A stretch of 48,701 nucleotides of DNA from Bacteroidales bacterium. Lineage in GTDB: Bacteria; Bacteroidota; Bacteroidia; Bacteroidales; UBA932. The translations under genes were made by a program, and so were the position numbers. The stretch lies in the NCBI GenBank assembly GCA_017630215.1, contig JAGBVR010000034.1, forward strand, positions 1 through 48,701, in the 5' to 3' direction. A model generated the notes under the pieces. That model had not been told where the DNA came from, searched no databases, and worked only from the letters and a program-made list of their open reading frames with translations. Position 1 is the stretch's first letter, and the number at the start of each line of letters is the position of its first letter. Shown one piece after another: positions 36,743-44,988 of this stretch.

Positions 36743-38098
36743 TTAGTCGAGTCTTGTGCAGATGAGGGTCGCAGAAGTTACGGAAGCCACCTTGACCTCG
36801 CAGTAGTCTCCCGCCTTCTCCCCACGAGAAGGGAATACGCACATCTTATTGTTGCTTGCCCTGCCGCAGAGTTCCTGAGGGTTCTTTTTTGAAGGGCCTT
36901 CCACAAGAACCTTCAATACCTTGCCGATTTCTTTCTCATTGCTCTTGAGACTCATTCTGCCCTGAAGTGCGATAATCTCGTTAAGTCTTTGAGTCTTAAG
37001 CTCGTATGGGATGTCATCAGGGTATTTTCTTGAGGCAAGGGTACCAGGACGCTCCGAGTAGGCGAACATGAATGCAGAGTCGAATACCACCTCTTCCATG
37101 AGACTGAGGGTATCCTTATGATCCTGCTCTGTCTCGCCGCAGAATCCTGCTATCACGTCAGTGGAAAGTCCGCAGTCCGGAATCACGCTTCTGATCTTGC
37201 GTACTCTTTCGAGGTACCACTCCCGGTCATATTTGCGTCTCATCTTTTCCAGCATTATGCTGCTGCCGGACTGTACAGGGAGGTGGATGTAATTGCATAT
37301 GTTCTCGTACATAGCCATTGTATAGATGACCTCATCACTGATGTCCTTAGGATGTGATGTAGAGAATCTGACTCTAAGTTCGGGACTTACCTTGGCTACC
37401 ATCTCCAGCAACTGGGCGAAATTGACATTCCTGTCTGCATTGTCCTTATCCTTCCAGAAATATGAATCCACGTTCTGGCCGAGAAGTGTCACTTCCTTGT
37501 AGCCGTTCTCGAATAGCTCCTCAGCTTCGCGTACGATGGTATAAGGATCGCGGCTGCGCTCTGCTCCTCGGGTGTAAGGCACCACGCAGTAAGAGCATAC
37601 ATTGTTGCATCCTCTCATGATGGAAATGAATGCAGACACTCCGTTCTTGTCCAGACGGACTGGGGAGATTTCTGCATAAGTTTCTTCGTGTGAGAGTAAT
37701 ACGTTGATTTGAGGCTTGTCAGGTCTTATGGCTGCGAGCAGATCGGGAAGAGATCTGTATGAGTCTGGACCGGCCACAAGGTCCACTGCCTCCAGCAGCT
37801 TGTCCTTGAGCCTTTCTGCCATACAGCCGACGATTCCTATTATGACATTGTCTCTTTTCCTTTTCTGTATCTTGAACTGGTCGATGCGGCCCCAGATTCT
37901 CTGCTCTGCATTATCTCTGATCGAGCATGTGTTGGCCAGGATGATATCAGCCAGCTCTATGTCTTCAGTGAGAACATAGCCGGCATCCTGAAGGATGGAA
38001 AGAATCACCTCGCTATCGTTCACGTTCATCTGACATCCGTATGTCTCTATGTAGACCTTCGGCTTGGAAGGGTCTGTTATCGGTCTTATGTTTCGCAT
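36743..38098 (-). CDS. miaB: tRNA-2-methylthio-N6-dimethylallyladenosine synthase
   Basis: 451 aa from the ATG at 38098. An upstream TTG at 38128 is inside the TATCTTTG -7 box and is rejected. MiaB adds a methylthio group to i6A37 of tRNAs reading UNN codons. The UPF0004 domain carries C22 (ETYGCQMNVNDSE); the radical-SAM CxxxCxxC motif is GCNNVCSYCVVPYTRG near residue 160. The TRAM domain is at the C-terminus. It is a two-Fe-S-cluster radical SAM enzyme. It is divergent from the LEA-like lipoprotein gene. Confidence 0.95.
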   Translation of the reverse strand: MRNIRPITDPSKPKVYIETYGCQMNVNDSEVILSILQDAGYVLTEDIELADIILANTCSIRDNAEQRIWGRIDQFKIQKRKRDNVIIGIVGCMAERLKDKLLEAVDLVAGPDSYRSLPDLLAAIRPDKPQINVLLSHEETYAEISPVRLDKNGVSAFISIMRGCNNVCSYCVVPYTRGAERSRDPYTIVREAEELFENGYKEVTLLGQNVDSYFWKDKDNADRNVNFAQLLEMVAKVSPELRVRFSTSHPKDISDEVIYTMAMYENICNYIHLPVQSGSSIMLEKMRRKYDREWYLERVRKIRSVIPDCGLSTDVIAGFCGETEQDHKDTLSLMEEVVFDSAFMFAYSERPGTLASRKYPDDIPYELKTQRLNEIIALQGRMSLKSNEKEIGKVLKVLVEGPSKKNPQELCGRASNNKMCVFPSRGEKAGDYCEVKVASVTSATLICTRLD

Positions 38099-38125
38099 AT
38101 TCTCTACGTCTTTTGCTATAGAATA

Positions 38126-38133
38126 CAAAGATA
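38126..38133 (-). promoter_or_regulatory. -7 box of miaB
   Basis: TATCTTTG on the minus strand, 27 bases before the chosen ATG at 38098. No -33 TTTG is found at the usual spacing. Confidence 0.5.
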
Positions 38134-38154
38134 GGATTTTTCGTCGAATATAGT

Positions 38155-38162
38155 TATCTTTG
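38155..38162 (+). promoter_or_regulatory. -7 box of the LEA-like lipoprotein gene
   Basis: TATCTTTG, 22 bases before the ATG at 38185 and divergent from the miaB -7 box. No clear -33 element. Confidence 0.5.
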
Positions 38163-38184
38163 CGAAGATGTAAAATGAGTCAAT

Positions 38185-38658
38185 ATGAAGATAAAATCGA
38201 TTATCTTGACCTTGGGGACTATGCTCATGCTGGCTGGATGTGCTGATATAAAAAGACTTAAGGACATGGAGGTGGAATCTGTCTCTTTGGAGAATTTCAG
38301 GCCAAGAGGACTTCGTGGGGCTACTGTCACTCTTCTTGTGGAGGTGGATAATCCCGGGGTGCAGGTGTCGCTTTCTGAAATTTCCGCTGATGTGGAGCAT
38401 TCTGGCAAGGTTCTTGGTAAGGTGGCTGTCGATCCGTTCACTTTACAAGGAAAAACGACTGATACATATCGCCTCGAGGCAGAGCTTACTCTCGCGGAAG
38501 GGGTAAATGTCTTCGAACTGGGAAAACTTCTGGACAAGAAGGCACTGGAAAAGATGACTGTCGATGTGTCGGCTGACGTCCGGATCAGGAAAGGTAAGAT
38601 AAGGACGATGAAAATCAATGATTTACCCGTGAAGAAACTAATAGAATCCGTAAAATGA
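38185..38658 (+). CDS. LEA14-like (LEA type 2) lipoprotein
   Basis: 157 aa. The N-terminal signal ends with lipobox LAGC (Cys at residue 19). The rest is an LEA-2-like beta-sandwich: LVEVDNPGVQVSLSEIS is the family-like NPN/NPG segment, and the C-terminus has VDVSADVRIRKGKIRTM. The family in bacteria is poorly understood; a stress or envelope role is inferred only. The stop overlaps the next ATG by 4 bp (ATGA). Confidence 0.75.
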   Translation: MKIKSIILTLGTMLMLAGCADIKRLKDMEVESVSLENFRPRGLRGATVTLLVEVDNPGVQVSLSEISADVEHSGKVLGKVAVDPFTLQGKTTDTYRLEAELTLAEGVNVFELGKLLDKKALEKMTVDVSADVRIRKGKIRTMKINDLPVKKLIESVK

Positions 38659-39236
38659 AAAGAACAATCATTCTCTTGATATCCATTTTGTCCTGTGCTT
38701 TTTCGCAGGCGCTTTCAGCCCAGACAATTCCTGAGGGTTATGAACTTGTAGATTCAGTAGTATACAGACCGGTGTCAGCCGTGGATACAACCCTCGCTGG
38801 CAAGGATGTTTTCCATATCCTTCCATCCCGTAAGGCCGGAGATGATGCAAATGTAAAGGTGCATCAGTCTGATGATATCCGTTCTTCCATGAGAGAGCAT
38901 ATTGCAACAAATGCTAAAAGAACAGTTTCGGGATATCGTGTGAGGATATTCTTCGATAATAAGCAGACTGCACGTACGGAATCAGAGAATACTCTTAAGA
39001 AGTTCAACGGGCTTTTCCCCGAAGTGATGGCATACCGGATTTACGCCAATCCGTATTTCAAGGTGACTGTAGGTGATTTCAGAACAAAATCTGAGGCTAT
39101 GGCTCTTCTTTCGCGTATAAAAGGTGATTTTCCAAGTGCATTTGTGGTGAAGGAAAATATTGAATATCCTGTAGTGGATAGCGATAATGCAGTTGTAGCC
39201 GATACTGTAAAGGTGTTGAGGCCGATTGCAAATTAG
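38655..39236 (+). CDS. Exported SPOR-domain-like protein
   Basis: 193 aa. The signal peptide (1 to about 22) ends ALSAQ. Residues about 90-165 resemble a SPOR domain: SGYRVRIFFDNKQTARTESE, then YRIYANPYFKVTVGDFRTKS. SPOR domains bind denuded peptidoglycan at septa. It is cotranscribed with the LEA-like lipoprotein (4-bp overlap) and 29 bp before rpoN. Role in the envelope is inferred. Confidence 0.75.
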   Translation: MKRTIILLISILSCAFSQALSAQTIPEGYELVDSVVYRPVSAVDTTLAGKDVFHILPSRKAGDDANVKVHQSDDIRSSMREHIATNAKRTVSGYRVRIFFDNKQTARTESENTLKKFNGLFPEVMAYRIYANPYFKVTVGDFRTKSEAMALLSRIKGDFPSAFVVKENIEYPVVDSDNAVVADTVKVLRPIAN

Positions 39237-39265
39237 TCAATGTTTTAAGTAAAAGTAGTAGTGTT

Positions 39266-40675
39266 ATGTTGAAGCAAGGACTGGAACTGAAGCAGCAGCA
39301 GAAACTTTCTCCGCTGCAGATTCAGACCATCAAACTCATCGAACTGCCGGTGCAGGAACTGGAACAGAGGATTCGCAAGGAACTGGAAGAGAATCCGGTT
39401 CTGGATGAGGATATATCCAGTGACAAAGAGGATGATGAGGCTCCGAGAGAGGTGTCGTTATCTGAATATAAGGACGATGATCCGATTCCGAGCTACAGAC
39501 TCAGGGCTGATAATTATTCAAAGGACGAGCGCCCGCAGTACAGTACATTCTCCGTTAAGGAAAGCTTTACCCAAAGTCTTCAGGAACAGCTTGGTTACAG
39601 AAGCCTTACCGAACATCAGTATGCAGTGGCATCTTTCCTTATCGGAAGTCTGGATGATGACGGCTATCTGCGCAGAAGCATAGAAAGCATTGTGGATGAT
39701 CTTTCGTTCAGGGCCAATGTGGAGACTACTGAGGATGAGGTTCTCGAGATGCTCAAGGTTATCCAGGAGTTCGAGCCGGCCGGTGTGGGTGCACGCGATC
39801 TTCGCGAGTGTCTTCTCCTTCAGATAAAGTTCTGCAAGAAGACTCCTGCAGTTCAGAATGCCGTAAAGATTCTGACTAATTATTTTCACGACTTTACCAG
39901 CAAGCATTATCAGAAGATAATGACTCGAATGAACATATCGGAGGAAGAACTGAAAGCTGCTATCGCTAAGATATTGAAACTGAATCCGGCTCCAGGTGGC
40001 CAGATCGATGATTCGTATGCAGATCAGGCTCAGCAGATTGTTCCCGATTTCGTTCTGGAATACAAGGATGGGGAGCTCCATCTTTCAATGCCGCGTTTCT
40101 CTGTTCCGGAACTAAGAGTAAACAAGAAATATGCTGACCTTCTTATGGAGGCTGCCAATACGTCAGAAAGAGAAAAGAAGGATGCTGCAGCGTTCGTGAA
40201 GAAGAAACTTGATTCGGCAAAGTGGTTTGTCGAGGCAATCAAGCAGCGGCACAATACTTTGTCCAGTACGATGCAGGCGATTGTAGATTATCAGCGTGAG
40301 TATTTCATCGATGGGGATGAGGCCAATCTCAAGCCAATGGTACTGAAAGATATAGCTGAGAAGACGGGGTTTGATATCTCCACTATTTCGCGAGTGGTAA
40401 ACAGTAAGTATATCGAGACGCATTTTGGAATTTATTCTCTGAAGTATTTCTTCTCGGAAGGTCTGGAAAATCAGGAGGGAGAGGAAGTTTCGACACGTGA
40501 ACTTAAGAAGGCGCTTCAAGAATGTGTCGATGGAGAGAACAAGCGTAAACCGCTTACCGATGATGAGCTTGTGGAGGTGATGACCCAGAAGGGGTATAAG
40601 GTGGCGCGTCGAACCATAGCGAAGTATCGTGACCAGCTGGGCATTCCTAAGGCAAGGCTCAGAAAAGAATTGTAA
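39266..40675 (+). CDS. rpoN: RNA polymerase sigma-54 factor
   Basis: 469 aa. Region I is Gln/Leu-rich at the N-terminus (LKQGLELKQQQKLSPLQIQT), the activator-interacting part. An acidic region II follows; the core-binding domain is at about 110-270 and the HTH (ITEKTGFDISTISRVVN-like) at about 360-380. The RpoN box, ARRTIAKYR at about 447-455, recognises the -24 element. It should direct transcription at -24/-12 promoters with an enhancer-binding activator. No such activator gene is in the window. Confidence 0.96.
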   Translation: MLKQGLELKQQQKLSPLQIQTIKLIELPVQELEQRIRKELEENPVLDEDISSDKEDDEAPREVSLSEYKDDDPIPSYRLRADNYSKDERPQYSTFSVKESFTQSLQEQLGYRSLTEHQYAVASFLIGSLDDDGYLRRSIESIVDDLSFRANVETTEDEVLEMLKVIQEFEPAGVGARDLRECLLLQIKFCKKTPAVQNAVKILTNYFHDFTSKHYQKIMTRMNISEEELKAAIAKILKLNPAPGGQIDDSYADQAQQIVPDFVLEYKDGELHLSMPRFSVPELRVNKKYADLLMEAANTSEREKKDAAAFVKKKLDSAKWFVEAIKQRHNTLSSTMQAIVDYQREYFIDGDEANLKPMVLKDIAEKTGFDISTISRVVNSKYIETHFGIYSLKYFFSEGLENQEGEEVSTRELKKALQECVDGENKRKPLTDDELVEVMTQKGYKVARRTIAKYRDQLGIPKARLRKEL

Positions 40676-40697
40676 TTTTTTGTTTGTTGTAATATCT

Positions 40698-40799
40698 TAA
40701 TAATCAGACAGTGTAATGGAGAGGACATGCCACCCCCGGCTAGGGGGTGCCTCCTGAAAAGGAGGCGGGGGTCCTCGTAATTACACTGTCTGATTATTA
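40698..40799. repeat. 102-nt palindrome with two internal hairpins
   Basis: Outer arms (40698-40717 and 40780-40799) are a perfect 20-bp inverted repeat, taataatcagacagtgtaat and its complement. Inside, gaggac/gtcctc can continue the stem, and two further hairpins are possible: caccccc/gggggtg and cctcc/ggagg. It lies between convergent rpoN and upp, where it may act as a terminator, or be a mobile palindromic element. Confidence 0.75.
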
Positions 40800-40818
40800 T
40801 GATTCTGAATGATAACCT

Positions 40819-41472
40819 TTATTTTTTGACTCCGTAGGCGAGGTCGCCGGCGTCTCCCAATCCAGGGACAATGTATGAGTGGCTTGTGAGTTCTTCATCG
40901 ATTGTAGCTACCCAGAGGGTCACCCCTTCTGCCGGGAGATGTTTCTGGAGATATTCCACTGCATAGGCACTGGCGATAGGGCATACCAGATGAGTGTGCG
41001 CAGGCTGACCCTCCTCGCAGAGTCTCTTGTATGCGATTTCCAGTGAGGCTCCGGTAGCGAGCATTGTGTCGGCAAGAATCAATGTCTTTCCGGTGAGGTC
41101 CGGAGTGCTGCAATATTCTATATTGATGTGGAAATCTTCTCCCTTGTCGTATTTTCTATATGCCGCAACGAAAGCATTCTGAGCATCATCAAAATAGTTG
41201 AGAATACCTTGGTGAAGAGGAAGACCTGCGCGTAAGATGGTGGAAACTACTACTTTGCTGTCTGGAGTGGGTACGTTGGCTATACCCAGCGGAGTCACGA
41301 CCTCCTTTGTACTGTAGTCAAGATGGTGGCTGATTTCATATGCGAAGATTTCGCCAAGTCTTTCCAGATTTCTACGAAAACGCATACTGTCCTTCTGTAC
41401 ACCCTTGTCGCGCATCTGTGCGACGAATTTATTGAGAACGGTGTTTTTCTCTCCAAGGTTGATGACTTTCAT
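40819..41472 (-). CDS. upp: Uracil phosphoribosyltransferase
   Basis: 217 aa from the ATG at 41472; a longer frame to 41547 runs through the promoter and is not supported. It converts uracil and PRPP to UMP (pyrimidine salvage). The PRPP loop is LILADTMLATGASL; the N-terminal SSILRAGLPLH-like segment (VVVSTILRAGLPLHQG) and the C-terminal PGLGDAGDLAYG are conserved. It is convergent with rpoN. Confidence 0.95.
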   Translation of the reverse strand: MKVINLGEKNTVLNKFVAQMRDKGVQKDSMRFRRNLERLGEIFAYEISHHLDYSTKEVVTPLGIANVPTPDSKVVVSTILRAGLPLHQGILNYFDDAQNAFVAAYRKYDKGEDFHINIEYCSTPDLTGKTLILADTMLATGASLEIAYKRLCEEGQPAHTHLVCPIASAYAVEYLQKHLPAEGVTLWVATIDEELTSHSYIVPGLGDAGDLAYGVKK

Positions 41473-41498
41473 TTGATTTACTTTTGGTTTCTGAGACA

Positions 41499-41529
41499 CA
41501 AATATATCTTTATTTGCCCATAACTCAAA
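41499..41529 (-). promoter_or_regulatory. Promoter of upp
   Basis: On the minus strand, TTTG (41529-41526), a 19-base spacer and TATATTTG (41506-41499), about 27 bases before the ATG at 41472. It lies between the radC stop and upp, so upp has its own promoter and rules out a start further upstream. Confidence 0.75.
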
Positions 41530-41540
41530 ATTTTTCCCAG

Positions 41541-42227
41541 TCAGCATTGTACCAGTTCCTCGTCTGCGAAACTGTAGTAATTATCCTGTGCGATAACCAC
41601 GTGGTCCAGCAGTGATATGTCACATGCTTTTAAAGCTCTGTCAAGTTGCCTGGTAGACTGTATGTCTGCGCTACCGGGTAATGCGCTGCCGGAAGGGTGG
41701 TTGTGTACTATGATTATGCCGCTGGCTTTCTTCTCTAATGCTTTTTTCAATATGTGGCGGCAGTCAAGAGTTGTCGAGTCCAGACCTCCGCTGCTTAGTT
41801 TTTCCTTTGATATAAGGTAGTTGGCCCTGTTCAGAAATAATATCCAGCATTCTTCGTGATCCAGTCCTCTGAGAATGGGAAGCATCATTCTGAATACAGT
41901 TTTGGGAGATGTTATGGCAGTTCTGATGTCTATTGCCTTTTCTGCAGCGCATCTTCGGCCAAGTTCGAAAGCTGCAGCCAGGGTCACGGCCTTGCTCGGT
42001 CCGATGCCATTTATCCTGCAAAGCACCTCCACAGACATTGTCGCAATCTCGTTTAATTTATTCTCTCCGCTTTTGAGCAATTCCCTTGCAACGTCGATTA
42101 CATTCATTTTCTCTGTGCCTGTACGTAATAGTATTGCCAGCAGTTCTGTATTGCTAAGGGTGTCGGCTCCTTTGTCCAGCATTTTCTCCCGAGGACGCTC
42201 ATCCTCGCACAAATCTTTGATCTTCAT
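41541..42227 (-). CDS. radC: RadC-family JAB-domain protein
   Basis: 228 aa. N-terminal helix-hairpin-helix segment (RINGIGPSKAVTLAAAFELG, about 70-89). The JAB1/MPN-like metalloprotease fold follows, with the HxHPxGSxxPSxxD-type motif VHNHPSGSALPGSADI (the serine of the usual PS is GS here). Despite the name, a DNA repair role is doubtful; the metal-site fold is present but the substrate is unknown. It sits 68 bp before upp. Confidence 0.93.
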   Translation of the reverse strand: MKIKDLCEDERPREKMLDKGADTLSNTELLAILLRTGTEKMNVIDVARELLKSGENKLNEIATMSVEVLCRINGIGPSKAVTLAAAFELGRRCAAEKAIDIRTAITSPKTVFRMMLPILRGLDHEECWILFLNRANYLISKEKLSSGGLDSTTLDCRHILKKALEKKASGIIIVHNHPSGSALPGSADIQSTRQLDRALKACDISLLDHVVIAQDNYYSFADEELVQC

Positions 42228-42388
42228 GTCGCTTTTTGCTGCAAATCTATTTGATTGGCTTGCATTCTGCAGATTAATGTGGCGAACTCCGGAAAGTTTT
42301 TCTTTTTCTTATGTGTTTTTAGCTTTTTTTATGTGCTTTAATATGAGGTGTGATTCCCGTCAGTCATGAAGGCAAAGTATATATAACG

Positions 42389-42420
42389 AAAAAGCCTTGG
42401 AGATATTTCTCCAAGGCTTT
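42389..42420 (-). terminator. Terminator of tRNA-His
   Basis: On the minus strand GCCTTGGAGA-aata-TCTCCAAGGC then TTTTT: a 10-bp perfect stem and a T-tract just after the tRNA 3' end. A textbook Rho-independent terminator. Confidence 0.9.
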
Positions 42421-42425
42421 TGAAG

Positions 42426-42500
42426 GGTGCCCAGTGGGATTCGAACCCACGACATTCAGAACCACAATCTGACGCTCTAACCAACTGAACTATGGGCACC
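42426..42500 (-). tRNA. tRNA-His (GTG anticodon)
   Basis: The cloverleaf on the minus strand has acceptor GTGCCCA/TGGGCAC, D-arm GTTCAGTTGGTTAGAGC, anticodon stem TCAGA/TCTGA with loop TTGTGGT (anticodon GTG), and the T-arm GTGGG-TTCGAAT-CCCAC. The extra G at 42500 pairs with the C opposite, the G-1 identity element of tRNA-His, so it is encoded in the DNA. The 3' CCA is not encoded. Confidence 0.96.
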
Positions 42501-42517
42501 ATATTCGATTGGGATTG

Positions 42518-42548
42518 CAAAGATAGGTAAAAAAAATGAATCTGCAAC
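42518..42548 (-). promoter_or_regulatory. Promoter of tRNA-His
   Basis: TATCTTTG (42525-42518), with GTTG (42548-42545; 3 of 4 match TTTG) 19 bases upstream. The transcription start would be about 10 bases before the tRNA. Confidence 0.5.
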
Positions 42549-42597
42549 ATTTTTTGCAAAAGATTTCTAAAATGTACTGAAGTGAAGGTTTTTTGCA

Positions 42598-42605
42598 TAT
42601 ATTTG
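42598..42605 (+). promoter_or_regulatory. -7 box of the carboxyltransferase gene
   Basis: TATATTTG, 21 bases before the ATG at 42627. No -33 TTTG at the proper distance. Confidence 0.45.
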
Positions 42606-42626
42606 CTAAATCCAATACTCAGAAAA

Positions 42627-44408
42627 ATGGGACGCGAAATCAAGTTCTCCCTTGTTTACAGGGATATGTGGCAATCGTCGGGAAAATATGTTCCGACAGT
42701 GGCTCAGTTGAAGGAAGTGGCTCCGGCCATAATTGACATGGGGTGTTTCGACCGTGTCGAGACCAATGGAGGTGCATTCGAACAGGTCAATCTCCTGTTC
42801 GGCGAGAATCCTAATAAGGCAGTTCGGGAATGGACTGCACCTTTTCATAAGGTCGGCATCCAGACCCATATGCTTGAAAGGGGACTCAATGCTCTGAGAA
42901 TGAACCCTGTACCTGCGGATGTCCGTGAACTTATGTATAAGGTGAAGAAAGCCCAGGGTACTGATATCTCCCGTTCTTTCTGCGGTCTTAACGATCATAG
43001 AAATCTCCGTCTCAGTGTGGAGTATGCCAAAAAGGCCGGGATGATTTCCCAGGTGGCTCTGTCCATCACAAACTCTCCGGTTCATACAGTCGACTATTAT
43101 ATGGGTGTGGTTGATCATGTGGTGGAATATGGCTGCGATGAGATCTGCCTTAAGGATATGGCCGGAATCGGACGCCCTTCATTCCTGGCTGAGCTTACAT
43201 CCCGTATCAAGAAGAAATATCCCCATATCAAAGTTCAATATCACGGCCACAGCGGTCCCGGATTTTCACCTGCTTCTATGCTTGAAGTAGCCCGTGCCGG
43301 TGCAGATTATCTGGATGTTGCAGTAGAACCTCTCTCTTGGGGCAAGGTTCATCCGGATGTGATCACTATCCGTGAGATGCTCCGTGCTGACGGATTCCAG
43401 GTAAAGGATCTGAATATGAATGCCTATATGGATGTCAGGGCGCTGACTCAGAAATTCATAGATGATTTCCTCGGATATTGGATCGACCCGAACAATTCTC
43501 ATATGAGTTCGCTTCTTGTGGGATGTGGTCTGCCTGGAGGCATGATGGGTTCGATGATGGCCGACCTGAAGGGATTCCATGGGGCTATAAACGCTTCTTT
43601 GAGAGCTCAGGGAAAGGCGGAACTCACCCTCGACCAGCTTATGGTGATGCTTTTCCAGGAGGTCGAATATGTTTGGCCTCGTCTGGGCTATCCGCCGCTG
43701 GTGACTCCATTCAGCCAATATGTCAAGAATACAGCCCTGATGAATCTTATGGCTCTTCTTAAGGGACAGCCACGCTGGACTACCATTGACAAGGACACCT
43801 GGAATATGATTCTCGGCAAGATGGGTAAGCTTCCTGGTGAACTTGCACCGGAGATTGTCGCCCTTGCCAAGGAAAAAGGCCTCGAATTCTACACCGGCAA
43901 TCCTCAGGACGCCTTCCCTGACGAACTGGACAAGTTCCGTGCGATGATGAAAGAGGAAGGATGGGACTGTGGCCAGGATGATGAAGAACTCTTCGAACTG
44001 GCAATGCACGAAAGACAATATCGTGATTATAAGAGTGGTGTGGCCAAGGAACGTTTCAATAAGGATCTGGAGGCCGCGAGAGCGAAGGCCGGTGCTCCTA
44101 TCGTCGTGACTAGACCTGTCGTGGAAATGCCTAAGTATGATATTGCCAAGCTGATGGAACAATATCCTTCTGCAATCGCGGTTCAGGCTCCTGTCAAAGG
44201 TCAGCTTATCTGGCAATACGATGTCGATGATGACTCTACGGCTCCTGTCGTGGGCACGGAAACTCAGGAGGGAAAACCAGTCGCATACATACAGACCTAC
44301 TACGGCATCGAGCCGATTCCAGCAGCCATTGACGGTCGCATCATTGCAGTAACCTGCCGCCAGGGAGATATGGTCGCAAAAGGCGAGATTCTGGCACTGG
44401 TGCAGTAG
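42627..44408 (+). CDS. Carboxyltransferase (pyruvate carboxylase/oxaloacetate decarboxylase alpha type) with biotinyl-like domain lacking the acceptor lysine
   Basis: 593 aa from the ATG at 42627. The TIM-barrel carboxyltransferase core carries the metal residues KDMAG (ICLKDMAGIG, carbamylated-lysine position) and HGH (QYHGHSGPG). The N-terminal signature is SLVYRDMWQS; canonical members have D-T-T/L-x-R-D, so the first aspartate position is altered. The second half holds the conserved helical domain (about 290-440). The last about 75 residues have the biotinyl/lipoyl beta-hammerhead spacing (PVKGQLI, GKPVAYI, IDGRIIAVTCRQGD). The segment expected to be EAMKM reads IQTYYGIEP, with tyrosine in place of the biotinylated lysine. 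It may therefore act with a separate biotin carrier or have another function. No carrier or beta-subunit gene is next to it. Confidence 0.85.
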   Translation: MGREIKFSLVYRDMWQSSGKYVPTVAQLKEVAPAIIDMGCFDRVETNGGAFEQVNLLFGENPNKAVREWTAPFHKVGIQTHMLERGLNALRMNPVPADVRELMYKVKKAQGTDISRSFCGLNDHRNLRLSVEYAKKAGMISQVALSITNSPVHTVDYYMGVVDHVVEYGCDEICLKDMAGIGRPSFLAELTSRIKKKYPHIKVQYHGHSGPGFSPASMLEVARAGADYLDVAVEPLSWGKVHPDVITIREMLRADGFQVKDLNMNAYMDVRALTQKFIDDFLGYWIDPNNSHMSSLLVGCGLPGGMMGSMMADLKGFHGAINASLRAQGKAELTLDQLMVMLFQEVEYVWPRLGYPPLVTPFSQYVKNTALMNLMALLKGQPRWTTIDKDTWNMILGKMGKLPGELAPEIVALAKEKGLEFYTGNPQDAFPDELDKFRAMMKEEGWDCGQDDEELFELAMHERQYRDYKSGVAKERFNKDLEAARAKAGAPIVVTRPVVEMPKYDIAKLMEQYPSAIAVQAPVKGQLIWQYDVDDDSTAPVVGTETQEGKPVAYIQTYYGIEPIPAAIDGRIIAVTCRQGDMVAKGEILALVQ

Positions 44409-44451
44409 AGTCAGACATTGTTCAATTATTTTCCGTTGGTCTGATAATTTT

Positions 44452-44490
44452 AAAATCCGTTCCTCATTATCCACAAGAGGAGCGGATTTT
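44452..44490 (+). terminator. Terminator after the carboxyltransferase gene
   Basis: aaaatccgttcctc and gaggagcggatttt pair over 14 positions (one G-T) around an 11-nt loop, 43 bp after the stop. Confidence 0.75.
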
Positions 44491-44515
44491 ATCATTCTCA
44501 GGAGTTTTCTTTTGT

Positions 44516-44549
44516 TGTCATTCTGAGGGGCAAAGCGACGTGACAATCT
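44516..44549 (-). repeat. REP-like intergenic element, copy 5
   Basis: In minus orientation it reads agattgtcacgtcgctttgc then ccctcagaatgaca. It lies downstream of the terminator, before the 44831 peptide promoter. Confidence 0.6.
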
Positions 44550-44749
44550 TTTCTACTTGCACAGTTCCCCATATTATCAGTATACTCAAAAAGAATACGG
44601 CTATTTCCTGAAATCGCCACTCCAGCTATCTGAAAGCCCGATTTCGTCCTGATTTTTGTCCTGTTTTTATAAAAAATCCAACAAAATGTTCTAAGGAAGT
44701 TCCACGCTGTGACCTCTTTGAAGAAAAATTGCGGATTTATCCAAAACAT
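44550..44749. other. Gene-free intergenic stretch
   Basis: With its flanking elements this makes a 422-bp gap (44409-44830). I see no reading frame with coding character, tRNA or clear hairpin here. It has A/T-rich runs and a possible promoter only at its right edge (44750-44782). Confidence 0.6.
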
Positions 44750-44782
44750 TTGCCCTAATGTAAAAACAAATCCTTACCTTTG
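44750..44782 (+). promoter_or_regulatory. Promoter of the 44831 peptide and lipoprotein/endonuclease unit
   Basis: TTTG (44750-44753), a 21-base spacer and TACCTTTG (44775-44782), about 48 bases before the peptide ATG. This matches the layout of the unit at 30536. Confidence 0.75.
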
Positions 44783-44830
44783 CCGCTTAATGCGCTTTTA
44801 AAGACAACAACTAATTCAATACTCAATATT

Positions 44831-44977
44831 ATGAAACAAACAAACATTATCTTGTGTGGCAGCAGCTACGAATCACCTGCTGTCCGTGTCCTCGACATTA
44901 TGTCGGAGGGCGTGCTCTGTACAAGTGGTACAGGTAACATTGATGACGCTCTAGAAGATGATTGGGGTACTATTTAA
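44831..44977 (+). CDS. 48-aa peptide upstream of the lipoprotein/endonuclease unit
   Basis: 48 aa, from MKQTNIILCGSSYESPAVRV to LEDDWGTI. It has the same length as the peptide at 30606 and shares MKxxxII, the SP pair, EGVLCTSG (EGLLCLSG in the other) and a DDWG-type end (DDSWGEL in the other). It has two cysteines, one in the shared motif. It is acidic, with no signal peptide. It is first in the unit, 11 bp before the lipoprotein ATG. The family is unrecognised by function. Confidence 0.7.
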   Translation: MKQTNIILCGSSYESPAVRVLDIMSEGVLCTSGTGNIDDALEDDWGTI

Positions 44978-44988
44978 TTCTAACGATT

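Noticed and set aside
42394-42417. Third copy of the ccttgga repeat element
   Set aside because: It is the tRNA-His terminator hairpin; it lacks the rest of the 138-bp element.
44962-44988. TTG start for the fimbrillin-like lipoprotein
   Set aside because: It overlaps the 48-aa peptide gene and would add residues before a clean signal peptide that starts at 44989.
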